Assembly (NCBI GenBank): GCA_900321945.1
Contig: ONXY01000173.1
Span: 1-13,296 of the forward strand
Reading direction: 5' to 3'
DNA length: 13,296 bases
Origin: an uncultured Eubacteriales bacterium
GTDB lineage: Bacteria; Bacillota_A; Clostridia; Christensenellales; Aristaeellaceae
A program made the translations under genes and the position numbers. Below are positions 1-6,336 of the stretch, in pieces (the first letter of the stretch is position 1; every line of letters begins with the position of its first letter). Below the pieces are notes generated by a model, which was not told the DNA's origin, made no database searches, and saw nothing but the letters and a program-made list of their open reading frames with translations.

Positions 1-119
1 AATTTTTCATTAATATTGCAAATATTGTTAATCATCCTGTTTTCTGATTGGATATAAACGAAGTGTCAGGCAGTAAAGCCAACAAACTCGCTTCGGTTTG
101 AAGTTCCTGCCAGGGTGTC

Positions 120-189
120 CTGCCGACTGAGCCATGCCACCACGCCTTTGATGTTCCGACCACAAGTGACTGCCGGCTGTGCCATGCCG
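120..189. repeat. Two-copy 20-bp imperfect direct repeat
   Basis: Bases 120-139 (CTGCCGACTGAGCCATGCCA) and 170-189 (CTGCCGGCTGTGCCATGCCG) match at 17 of 20 positions with a 50-bp period. No third copy is visible 50 bp upstream or downstream. Function is unknown; it may be the decayed edge of a longer array or of an upstream gene. Confidence 0.6.
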
Positions 190-213
190 GCTTGTCTGCT
201 TTTATGATGGAAA

Positions 214-249
214 GCCGCCGGCATTCATCAGCGGAAGAATACCGGCGGC
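214..249. terminator. GC-rich hairpin, possible terminator or attenuator
   Basis: GCCGCCGG (214-221) pairs perfectly with CCGGCGGC (242-249). After one C/A mismatch, ATTC (223-226) pairs with GAAT (237-240), leaving a 10-base loop. There is no proper U-run 3' of the stem (GGAAATTTC follows), so intrinsic termination is uncertain. It lies just upstream of a candidate promoter and could insulate the next gene from upstream transcription. Confidence 0.45.
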
Positions 250-260
250 GGAAATTTCTG

Positions 261-289
261 CTGAAAAAAGCCCGGGGTTATGCTATGAT
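261..289 (+). promoter_or_regulatory. Probable sigma-A promoter with extended -10 for the alkylation repair gene
   Basis: The extended -10 TGCTATGAT covers 281-289 (TATGAT at 284-289). A -35-like CTGAAA lies at 261-266 with a 17-base spacer. Transcription would start near 296, giving a leader of about 80 bases before the ATG at 379. The -35 matches consensus at only four of six positions; the extended -10 compensates. Confidence 0.5.
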
Positions 290-378
290 TGGGGTCGGAG
301 CTGAACCGGGTCTTACCAAAGGACTTTATATTGAACGGACAAACGGCAAATCGGGGCATGTAAGGGAGGTTCTGCTGA

Positions 379-1050
379 ATGACGGTATCCGAAAGGCTTG
401 CTGAATCAGGCAGCGGGAAGTACAGGGATTTTCAGAGCAAACTCGTTCCCGGTATTCCAAAGGAAACGATACTGGGCGTTAAAACGCCCGATATGCGGAG
501 GATCGCGAAGGAAATCAGGGGGACAAAAGAGGCGGAAGATTTCCTTGCGGAACTTCCGCACAGATATTACGAAGAAAACCTTGTGCATTTTTTTCTGATC
601 GCGATGATCCGTGATTTCGATGAATGCGCAAAGGCCGTGGAAATCTTCCTGCCGTATGTGGACTGCTGGCCGGTATGCGACCAGTCAAGTCCGAAAGTCT
701 TTTCAAAGAATCACGAAAAGCTCCTCCCGCTGATCCGGAAATGGATCGGGTCGGAGCATGTGTACACCGTCAGATTCGGAATCCGGATGCTGATGAACGA
801 ATTCCTCGGGGATGATTTCAGGCCGGAGTATCTGGAGTGGGTCGCAGGGATACCCGGTGAGGATTATTATATCAGGATGATGATCGCGTGGTATTTCGCG
901 ACAGCGCTGGCGAAGAGATACGATGAGAGCGTCGTTTACTTTGAGAACCGCAGGCTTGATCCCTGGACGCATAAAAAGGCGATCCAAAAGGCGGTCGAAA
1001 GCTTCCGCGTTTCCGACGGACATAAGGATTATCTGAAAACGCTCCGGTAG
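379..1050 (+). CDS. DNA alkylation repair protein, AlkD-like DNA glycosylase
   Basis: A 223-residue all-helical protein of the AlkD/HEAT-repeat DNA glycosylase superfamily. Family members excise alkylated bases such as N3-methyladenine and N7-methylguanine from DNA without base flipping, so a cytoplasmic base-excision-repair role is expected. The ATG at 379 follows a good Shine-Dalgarno, AGGGAGG, at 363-369. Length fits the family (about 220-240 residues). The W-x3-D pair typical of the AlkD DNA-binding cleft is visible as Trp97 and Asp101. Arg132 or Arg136, in the segment YTVRFGIRMLM, is the likely third cleft residue, Arg136 having the matching spacing. The C-terminal helix has the basic run THKKAIQKAVES. 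It appears monocistronic: a probable promoter lies at 261-289 and hairpins follow the stop. Substrate range cannot be read from sequence. AlkC is a less likely alternative because of the length. Confidence 0.88.
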   Translation: MTVSERLAESGSGKYRDFQSKLVPGIPKETILGVKTPDMRRIAKEIRGTKEAEDFLAELPHRYYEENLVHFFLIAMIRDFDECAKAVEIFLPYVDCWPVCDQSSPKVFSKNHEKLLPLIRKWIGSEHVYTVRFGIRMLMNEFLGDDFRPEYLEWVAGIPGEDYYIRMMIAWYFATALAKRYDESVVYFENRRLDPWTHKKAIQKAVESFRVSDGHKDYLKTLR

Positions 1051-1059
1051 ATGCGGACA

Positions 1060-1094
1060 GTTCCCGTTCAACGGGAACCGCCGGAAACCCGGCG
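1060..1094 (+). terminator. Tandem hairpins downstream of the alkylation repair gene
   Basis: GTTCCCGTT (1060-1068) and AACGGGAAC (1070-1078) form a perfect 9-bp inverted repeat with one central base. Immediately after, CGCCGG (1079-1084) pairs with CCGGCG (1089-1094) across an AAAC loop. They begin 9 bases after the stop codon. No U-run follows, so this is either a non-canonical terminator or an mRNA 3'-end stabilising structure. Confidence 0.4.
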
Positions 1095-1215
1095 CCCGGG
1101 ATTCATGACAAATCCGCCTTTGAATCCTGACCGCGGAACGGCGGATAAAGACGCCGCCCTGAACGAATAAAATGTCTGTGCGGACCGGTATGACCGGAAT
1201 GGAGGAATGCGCTGA

Positions 1216-2379
1216 ATGAAGGTGTTTATCTGCGGCGGAGGATCCGGAGAGCAGACCCGGAGAGCGCTTCACAGGCTGAACGAAGTCATCCGTCATGACC
1301 TGCCGTGCCTGTATATTCCGCTGGCTATGGAAGAGGAGTACTATGACGGCTGCTTTGAATGGATCGCCGGCGAACTGGCCGGCGTTGAGATTCCTTCGAT
1401 TGAAATGATCCGTTCGGCGGAGGAGCTGGCCGGGAAACGCCTGACGGATTACAGTTTCCTTTTTATCGGAGGAGGAAACACATTTAAACTGCTGAATGAT
1501 ATCAAAAGGGTCCGTATGTTTGAGCCGATACGGGAATACCTTCGGAACGGCGGAACGGCTTTCGGCGGAAGCGCCGGGGCGATTATCTTCGGCGAGGACC
1601 TGGAATCATGCGCTCTGGACGACGCAAATGAAGTCGGACTGAAAGACACGGAAGGGTTCGACGTGCTGTGCGGAATATCGTTCCTGTGCCATTTTACAAA
1701 CCGCGCGCCCGAACAGGACCGGCGCAGTGAGGAATACCTGCTGAAGATATCGGATCACAGAAAAATATACGCGCTGCCTGAAGAAGATACTTTATTCCTG
1801 AATGAAAACCGCCTGGAAGAGATCCTTGGCAGACCCTACTTCATTTTTGAGGACCGTCGGAAAACGGAGGTCATGACGGACGGCCGGAGATATGTATGCA
1901 AAATTGCCTCCCCTGAGGAGATGGACCGGAAATGGGATTACGAAATCGGACAGCACCCCGGGGAAAAAAACTGGATTGTCTGGAAGGACGAGGCAGTCCG
2001 GAGCTTCCGGGCCGGCCGGTCCGTTCCGTATTATGGAATTCTTGACGGAACCGTTATCTGCGAAGCGACCGCCGTGCCGCTGCCCGGGGCTCCGCGGGGA
2101 AGCGGAGAAGGGAAAGCGGACCGCTCCGCTGAGCTTTGCGCGTTCCGCACGGTCAGAGAGTACCGGAAGAAGGGTTATTTCTCAAAACTGATGGGTTTCA
2201 TGCTGAAGGATCTGAAGCGAAGGGGCTTTACTGAAGTGATTGTGGGCGTGGAACCGGGCGAGTTTCTCAACAGGGAAATCTATCGTCACTGGGGATTTAC
2301 GGAACCTGTCCGGACCGGTACCGAAACATATCCGGACGGGACAGTCATCAGCGTTGAATTCTACGGGAAGCGGCTTTAA
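1216..2379 (+). CDS. Peptidase E-like (S51) / GNAT acetyltransferase fusion protein
   Basis: A 387-residue two-domain protein in one uninterrupted frame. Residues 1 to about 222 resemble peptidase family S51 (dipeptidase E, class I glutamine-amidotransferase-like fold). The N-terminal strand is followed by a glycine-rich turn (KVFICGGGSG), then GGGNTF (85-90), then the nucleophile elbow GGSAGA (117-122) with Ser119 as predicted catalytic serine. His159 in LCHF is the likely catalytic histidine. Residues about 224-387 form a complete GNAT domain: the acetyl-CoA-binding segment RTVREYRKKGYFSKLMG (311-327) and the terminal EIYRHWGFTE (354-363). The S51 family classically cleaves Asp-X dipeptides, but many members have unknown substrates. 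Whether the two activities act on one substrate is unknown. The ATG at 1216 follows GGAGG at 1201-1205. A two-codon ATG-CGC-TGA frame (1207-1215) ends directly at the start and seems incidental. No signal peptide, so cytoplasmic. Confidence 0.82.
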   Translation: MKVFICGGGSGEQTRRALHRLNEVIRHDLPCLYIPLAMEEEYYDGCFEWIAGELAGVEIPSIEMIRSAEELAGKRLTDYSFLFIGGGNTFKLLNDIKRVRMFEPIREYLRNGGTAFGGSAGAIIFGEDLESCALDDANEVGLKDTEGFDVLCGISFLCHFTNRAPEQDRRSEEYLLKISDHRKIYALPEEDTLFLNENRLEEILGRPYFIFEDRRKTEVMTDGRRYVCKIASPEEMDRKWDYEIGQHPGEKNWIVWKDEAVRSFRAGRSVPYYGILDGTVICEATAVPLPGAPRGSGEGKADRSAELCAFRTVREYRKKGYFSKLMGFMLKDLKRRGFTEVIVGVEPGEFLNREIYRHWGFTEPVRTGTETYPDGTVISVEFYGKRL

Positions 2380-2660
2380 GCGCATCGGCGGGTTGTTCCC
2401 GGCGCTTCCGTCCGCTTCCGCGTTGTTCAGCATTCCGCCGCTCCGCCGGATCACAGCGCGCGGAACCGCCTCCGGCCGCGCGGGGAGGATATGCCGGTCC
2501 GGGGACAGGCAGCCGCTGATCGGCGGCACAGTCCGTGACATTTTTCCTTCCGCGTGCTGAAATGCCTTGGAAAAAGGCGCCTTCCCATCGGATTGTTTAG
2601 AATCCGCCGAAGAAAAACCGACGCGTTCAGGACCGCCGGGATTTGTGGGGTGAGCAGACC
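2380..2660. other. Intergenic spacer with several GC hairpins
   Basis: No credible gene is seen in these 281 bases. The frames crossing it on both strands are continuations or shadows without ribosome binding sites. CGCGCGG (2457-2463) pairs with CCGCGCG (2476-2482), and AAGGCGCCTT (2574-2583) is a perfect 10-bp palindrome. A TAGAAT hexamer at 2598-2603 could be a -10 for the hydrolase gene, but no matching -35 lies 16-18 bases upstream. Confidence 0.45.
2647..2654 (+). promoter_or_regulatory. Ribosome binding site deciding the hydrolase start
   Basis: GGGGTGAG matches the anti-Shine-Dalgarno GGAGGTGA with one mismatch in the core. It sits 6 bases before the GTG at 2661. The in-frame TTG at 2643 has no comparable element upstream, so GTG is preferred. 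Confidence 0.65.
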
Positions 2661-3407
2661 GTGAACTTTGTGGAATTTGGCGCGGAGCATAAGGATACCG
2701 TTCTCCTGCTCCATGGCGGAGGACTGTCATGGTGGAACTATCGGGAAACGGCGGAGCTCCTGCGGAACGAGTATCATATCGTTCTCCCGGTTCTTGACGG
2801 ACACGCGGGAAGCGGCCGTCCGTTTACAACGATTGAGGAGAACGCGTCCGAAATTATTTCGTTCATCGGCGCGCGTCTGGGCGGTTCGGTCCGGCTGATC
2901 GGCGGTCTTTCGCTGGGCGGACAGATCCTTCTTGAGCTGCTGTCCCGGCGGGGAGATATCTGCTCCTGCGCGCTGGTCGAGAGCGCTGCCGTCATTCCGT
3001 CAAAGCTGACCGGCGCGCTGATTGCCCCGGCCTTCGGCTGCAGTTACGGGCTGATCCGGAACAGAAGCTTCGCCCGGCTGCAGTTTCAGTCTCTGCATAT
3101 GAAGCCGGAACTTTTTGAAGACTATTACCGGGACACCTGCCGGATAAAGAAGCGGGACATGATCGCTTTTCTGAAAGCAAGTACGTCCTATGCCCTGAAG
3201 GATGCTTTCAGGGCAGCGTCCGCGGAAATTCATGTTTACGTCGGGGAAAAGGAGACCGGAAGGATTCTGCGCTCCGCGGAAGTTATCTGTCAGACGCGCC
3301 CGTCCTGCCGCCTGCACCGGATGAAAGGCCTGAGACACGGGGAGTTTTCAATCAGCCGCGCGGATCAGTACGCGGACGCCGTGCGGCGGATCATTCGCGG
3401 CGGATAA
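2661..3407 (+). CDS. Alpha/beta hydrolase family protein
   Basis: A 248-residue alpha/beta-hydrolase-fold protein (GTG start; an in-frame TTG at 2643 would add 6 residues). Numbered from the GTG: the oxyanion-hole motif HGGG is at 18-21 after the strand TVLLL, and the nucleophile elbow GLSLG places Ser84 as catalytic serine. A late strand VYVGEKE offers Glu196 or Glu198 as the acid, and RHGEFS provides His226. The triad therefore looks complete. Length is normal for a single-domain serine hydrolase. There is no signal peptide or membrane segment, so it is cytoplasmic. The region between residues about 115 and 180 is helical and forms the cap over the active site. Substrate cannot be inferred; family members include esterases, lipases and acyl-transfer enzymes. 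It is flanked by long spacers and looks transcribed alone. Confidence 0.8.
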   Translation: MNFVEFGAEHKDTVLLLHGGGLSWWNYRETAELLRNEYHIVLPVLDGHAGSGRPFTTIEENASEIISFIGARLGGSVRLIGGLSLGGQILLELLSRRGDICSCALVESAAVIPSKLTGALIAPAFGCSYGLIRNRSFARLQFQSLHMKPELFEDYYRDTCRIKKRDMIAFLKASTSYALKDAFRAASAEIHVYVGEKETGRILRSAEVICQTRPSCRLHRMKGLRHGEFSISRADQYADAVRRIIRGG

Positions 3408-3471
3408 AACCGGTTCTGCTTTCGTTCATACGGTCCCGGTAAGCCGGCGCCCGGTAAGAAGGATCCGCCGC

Positions 3472-3493
3472 CGGCGCGGAGATGCTTGCGCCG
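3472..3493 (+). terminator. Hairpin after the hydrolase gene, weak terminator candidate
   Basis: CGGCGC (3472-3477) pairs with GCGCCG (3488-3493) across a 10-base loop, about 65 bases after the hydrolase stop codon. Only a short T-containing stretch (TGCTTTG) follows, so termination efficiency is doubtful. A CCCGGTAAG direct repeat (3435-3443 and 3450-3458) lies just upstream. Confidence 0.3.
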
Positions 3494-3563
3494 TGCTTTG
3501 CCGGTGAACAGTCATATCTCCTGAAACTCAACTGACAGGCAACCTGACTTGACGTTTGGGTTA

Positions 3564-3592
3564 TTGCGTCCGCCGTATTCCGGCTGTATGAT
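3564..3592 (+). promoter_or_regulatory. Candidate promoter for the XRE-TPR regulator
   Basis: TTGCGT (3564-3569) and TATGAT (3587-3592) are separated by 17 bases, giving transcription from about 3599 and a short leader before the ATG at 3637. The -10 is good and the -35 only partial. A second -35-like TTGACG (3549-3554) is too far from a -10 to be used with it. Confidence 0.4.
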
Positions 3593-3622
3593 TGATCTGC
3601 GGCCGCGGAACAAACGCTTCGG

Positions 3623-3629
3623 CAGGAGG
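3623..3629 (+). promoter_or_regulatory. Ribosome binding site deciding the regulator start
   Basis: CAGGAGG lies 7 bases before the ATG at 3637. An upstream in-frame TTG (3592) would add 15 residues ahead of the conserved HTH start and would put this ribosome binding site inside the coding region, so it is rejected. Confidence 0.85.
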
Positions 3630-3636
3630 GAAAACC

Positions 3637-4671
3637 ATGGAACTCGGAAAAAAGATTAAACAGCTTCGCCTGAAGGCCGGGCTTACGCAGGAACAGCTGG
3701 CGGAAAAGCTGGGGGTCGGCGCGCAGGCGGTTTCAAAGTGGGAAAACGCCGTGGGGATGCCGGATATCGCTCTGCTGCCCGGCCTGGCCGGCGTTTTCGG
3801 GGTCAGCATAGACGATCTCTTCGATCTGACGGTCGAACAGCGTCTCAGCCGTATTGAAAACCGTCTGGATTTCGAAGAGGAACTGTCTCCGGATGTTTTC
3901 AGGGAATATGAGGACTTCTTAAAAGCCCGGCTCGCGGATGAAACATACCGGAAGCGCGCGACAGAACTGCTCGCCTTTCTCTACTGGCACAGAATGAACG
4001 CCGACGCGGGGAGAGTCCGCCGCTACGCGAAAGAGGCCATACGGAACGCTCCCGGCGAAAAAAACTGCCAGTGGATGCTTCAGATGGCGGAAGGGCACGC
4101 CGTCTGGGACTGGAATGTCGCCAACCACAGCAAAGCCGTTGAATTCTATCGCCGGCTGGTGGAAGAAAACCCTGAAACGGAGCTGCCTTACGTCTTCCTG
4201 TTCGATAACCTTCTGGCGGATCACCGGGCGGAGGAAGCGGAGCGGCTGCTGGAGAAATACGAATCTCTGCCGGGCGTCAGTCCGGTTCATGTCGGAGTCT
4301 GCCGGGCCTGTATCGCTCTGGCCCGGTTTGACGAACGCACGGCGGACCGGATCATGGAAACGCTGCAGGAAAAATACCCCGATGATTTTGTCTGTCTCTT
4401 TGAAGCCGCCCAGTATTATGCGCGCAAGTGTGATTATGATAAGGCCGTCGCGCTGTATGAACGGTCCTATGAACTGCAGACCAGGCGGCCCCGGTTCCAG
4501 GATGAGCTGATGGCCATTGCCGAAATCAGCGAGATCCGGGGGGATTACCGGAAAGCGGCGGAAACCTGTGACCGGATCATTGACCTGCTGGAAAAGGAAT
4601 GGGGAATGACCGAGGAGGCGGAACTGATGCACGCCCGGAGAGAAAAAGCGCGGCTTCTTGCCAGAGTCTGA
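3637..4671 (+). CDS. XRE-family HTH regulator with TPR-like C-terminal domain
   Basis: A 344-residue DNA-binding regulator. Residues 1-61 form a Cro/C1-type helix-turn-helix: IKQLRLKAGLTQEQLAEKLGV, recognition helix about 28-36 (QAVSKWEN), then the typical DIALLPGLAGVFGVSIDDLF. Residues about 65-95 are a charged helical linker. Residues about 105-340 are all-helical with TPR/SEL1-like repeats, for example AVEFYRRLVEENPE (167-180), AEEAERLLEKYES (198-210), YDKAVALYERSYEL (267-280) and YRKAAETCDRIIDL (304-317). This HTH plus TPR layout and size resemble RRNPP-type peptide-sensing regulators, but similar proteins of unknown ligand are common in Clostridia. No pheromone-precursor gene is evident beside it. 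The GH43 gene starts 78 bases downstream on the same strand, so co-transcription or regulation of it is possible. HTH assignment is firm; ligand and target are unknown. Confidence 0.87.
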   Translation: MELGKKIKQLRLKAGLTQEQLAEKLGVGAQAVSKWENAVGMPDIALLPGLAGVFGVSIDDLFDLTVEQRLSRIENRLDFEEELSPDVFREYEDFLKARLADETYRKRATELLAFLYWHRMNADAGRVRRYAKEAIRNAPGEKNCQWMLQMAEGHAVWDWNVANHSKAVEFYRRLVEENPETELPYVFLFDNLLADHRAEEAERLLEKYESLPGVSPVHVGVCRACIALARFDERTADRIMETLQEKYPDDFVCLFEAAQYYARKCDYDKAVALYERSYELQTRRPRFQDELMAIAEISEIRGDYRKAAETCDRIIDLLEKEWGMTEEAELMHARREKARLLARV

Positions 4672-4735
4672 TTCCGCGAAAGCCCGCGGGGAACGCCCGA
4701 AATCTCATGAGCCGGAAAGCCGAAATACTGATAAA

Positions 4736-4741
4736 GGGAGG
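4736..4741 (+). promoter_or_regulatory. Ribosome binding site supporting the GTG start of GH43
   Basis: GGGAGG lies 8 bases before the GTG at 4750. The nearby ATG at 4743 is out of frame and stops after three codons, so the GTG is the natural start. Confidence 0.8.
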
Positions 4742-4749
4742 ATGATTCC

Positions 4750-6189
4750 GTGAAATCGTTTATCAGAGGCGCCAATCCCTATATGCCGTTGTGGGAGCAC
4801 GTGCCGGACGGGGAGCCCCGGGTATTTGAGCACAACGGGGAAAAGCGCGTGTATGTATACGGCTCCCATGACACGGAGCGGCGGGAATACTGCGGGCGGA
4901 ACTATGTGGTGTGGTCGGCTCCCGTGACCGATCTGACCGACTGGACCTGCCACGGCGTATCATATGAGACGCATTATGACTCCGTTCTCTACGCGCCGGA
5001 TGTGGTTAAAAAGGGGGATACCTATTATCTCTACGCCGCCGAGAAGCGCGGCAGCCTGATCGTGGTCGCCTCGTCCAAAACGCCCTGGGGGCCCTTTGAG
5101 AACCCGGTCGAAACAAAGCTCGGTTTTGACCCCGGGATTCTCGTGGACGACGACGGGCGGGTGTATGCCTACTGGGGCGGCTGCGCCGCGCCCTGCTATA
5201 TCGCGGAGCTGGAGGAGGACATGGCCACCGTCAGGGAGGATACCCTGGTGGCCAGCCCTCTGGGGCATTCCACCTGTCCCTGGAATCCGGCGGACGACGG
5301 GCACATTTCGCTGATCGACGGCTTCTTTGAGGCGTCCAGTCCGCGGAAGGTTCTTGGAAAGTATGTCTATATTTTCTCCCGGCGGTATGAGAAACCGGTG
5401 CCTGAGCTGGGCGTGTATGAGCCGAACAACGGATTCCTGTCCTACCGTTTCAGCGATTCGCCCTTCGGCCCTTTCACCGGCGGCGGGGACATCAGCTTCA
5501 ACGGCGGCGAAATCCTGCGGGACTCGGAGGGCGTGGGCACAATGACCTACCAGTGGGGCAACAACCACGGATCCATCGTGGAAGTTAACGGAAAGTGGTA
5601 TGTGTTCTACCACCGGCAGACGGGGGTGAACGAGTTTTCCCGTCAGGCCATGCTGGAGCCCGTCGACGTGGCGATGGGAAAAGACGGGGCGCTGTACATC
5701 GGGGACATCCGGTATCTGAACGGCGAGCCTGTCTCCTCCCGCCCCGTGGAGATGACTTCCCAGGGGCCGCACGTCAACGGGCTGGACGCGTCCGCGTGGA
5801 TTTCAGCCGGATACGCGTGCCATATTCACGGGAGCAGGCAGCGGGCCTATATCGAACCCCGCTATGAACAGCGGGACGACGTCTCCACGCCTGTGGTGGG
5901 GATCACTTCGGGCACCACGGTGGGTTTCCGGTATCTCCAGTTCGGCAATAACCCTCCCCGGTATGTGACAGTGGCTGTGAACCGCTGCCGTCCGATGAGC
6001 GTTCTTGTCCGGCTCGATTCGTACAGGGGCCGCGTGATAGCCCGCCTGGATTTCTCAGGAACGGACAGTGAGAAGAGCGCCGCGCTGACAGCCGGCGTAA
6101 TCGGGAAACACGCCGTGTACTTTGAGTTCCTGTCGAATCAGGCCGGCGAGATCGCGTCGTTTGACCGTTTCACATTCTCTTATGCGTGA
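4750..6189 (+). CDS. Glycoside hydrolase family 43 protein with CBM6-like domain
   Basis: A 479-residue enzyme beginning at GTG. Residues about 8-330 fit the five-bladed beta-propeller of family GH43 (beta-xylosidase / alpha-L-arabinofuranosidase type inverting enzymes). Visible blade signatures are VYVYGSHD (34-41, Asp41 candidate base), YVVWSAPVTDLTDW (52-65), YAPDVVKKGDTYYLY (81-95), FDPGILVDDDGRVYAYWGG (126-144, Asp127 candidate pKa modulator) and DGFFEASSPRK (190-200, Glu194 candidate acid). Metal- or substrate-contacting His273 (NNHGSI) and His288 (FYHRQ) also follow. Residues about 345-479 look like a CBM6-type beta-sandwich ending GKHAVYFEF...FDRFTFSY. There is no signal peptide, so it should act inside the cell on imported oligosaccharides. 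No sugar transporter or second CAZyme is nearby. Exact linkage and sugar cannot be decided. It may be co-transcribed with the upstream XRE-TPR regulator. Confidence 0.88.
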   Translation: MKSFIRGANPYMPLWEHVPDGEPRVFEHNGEKRVYVYGSHDTERREYCGRNYVVWSAPVTDLTDWTCHGVSYETHYDSVLYAPDVVKKGDTYYLYAAEKRGSLIVVASSKTPWGPFENPVETKLGFDPGILVDDDGRVYAYWGGCAAPCYIAELEEDMATVREDTLVASPLGHSTCPWNPADDGHISLIDGFFEASSPRKVLGKYVYIFSRRYEKPVPELGVYEPNNGFLSYRFSDSPFGPFTGGGDISFNGGEILRDSEGVGTMTYQWGNNHGSIVEVNGKWYVFYHRQTGVNEFSRQAMLEPVDVAMGKDGALYIGDIRYLNGEPVSSRPVEMTSQGPHVNGLDASAWISAGYACHIHGSRQRAYIEPRYEQRDDVSTPVVGITSGTTVGFRYLQFGNNPPRYVTVAVNRCRPMSVLVRLDSYRGRVIARLDFSGTDSEKSAALTAGVIGKHAVYFEFLSNQAGEIASFDRFTFSYA

Positions 6190-6232
6190 CGCGCGCCGCT
6201 GACGCCTGCTTTTATCGGACTGAATACCTGTT

Positions 6233-6257
6233 TTATCCCTGATCCGCTCAGGGATAA
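6233..6257. terminator. Perfect 10-bp hairpin between convergent genes
   Basis: TTATCCCTGA (6233-6242) pairs with TCAGGGATAA (6248-6257) across a 5-base loop (TCCGC). It lies about 45 bases after the GH43 stop and is symmetric, so it can fold from either strand. There is no long U-run: AATTG follows on the plus strand. It is a likely termination or 3'-end structure for the convergent pair. Confidence 0.5.
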
Positions 6258-6260
6258 TTG

Positions 6261-6286
6261 TCCGCCGCCGGTTCTCCGGCGGCGGA
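6261..6286. terminator. Perfect 11-bp GC hairpin between convergent genes
   Basis: TCCGCCGCCGG (6261-6271) pairs with CCGGCGGCGGA (6276-6286) across a TTCT loop. It follows the first hairpin by only three bases, and both sit between the convergent GH43 and glycosyltransferase genes. No U-run follows; a bidirectional terminator or transcript-end stabiliser is the simplest reading. Confidence 0.5.
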
Positions 6287-6317
6287 ATATCGGCCCGGGG
6301 CGGGAAGCGGGACAGAC

Positions 6318-6336
6318 CGGCATGCAGGCCGTTTTT
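6318..6336 (+). terminator. Small stem plus T-run, weak plus-strand terminator candidate
   Basis: CGGC (6318-6321) pairs with GCCG (6328-6331) across a six-base loop and is followed by TTTTT (6332-6336). The stem is short, but this is the only element in the gap with a U-run on the plus strand. It touches the stop codon of the minus-strand gene. Confidence 0.3.

Larger units (their letters stand above)
1..378. other. Gene-free leader region
   Basis: No convincing coding sequence is seen here. Bases 1-60 are strongly AT-rich, unlike the GC-rich remainder, which suggests a promoter or spacer belonging to an upstream unit. Bases 120-189 hold two copies of a 20-bp imperfect direct repeat 50 bp apart. 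Bases 214-249 form a strong hairpin, and 261-289 a probable promoter for the downstream alkylation repair gene. A 70-codon TTG-started frame (192-404) crosses the region, but it lacks a ribosome binding site and overlaps the start of a well-supported gene. Confidence 0.6.

Noticed and set aside
120..189. CRISPR array
   Set aside because: Only two imperfect 20-bp copies exist, with no third repeat and no cas genes in the window.
192..404. 70-codon plus-strand frame with a TTG start
   Set aside because: No Shine-Dalgarno, crosses a hairpin and a promoter, and overlaps the well-supported start at 379.
703..1296. 197-codon minus-strand open frame
   Set aside because: It crosses the end of the alkylation repair gene and the start of the S51-GNAT gene on the opposite strand; no ribosome binding site or motif.
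3919..4632. 237-codon minus-strand open frame
   Set aside because: It is antisense to the TPR part of the XRE regulator, has no ribosome binding site and no family resemblance.
4705..4744. Short frame (12 codons, ending at 4744) as a pheromone precursor for the XRE-TPR regulator
   Set aside because: It is too short, lacks a signal sequence, and overlaps the GH43 ribosome binding site; no evidence supports it as a peptide gene.
4960..5772. 270-codon minus-strand open frame
   Set aside because: It is antisense to the GH43 catalytic domain; composition is shadow-like (Val/His/Arg-rich).
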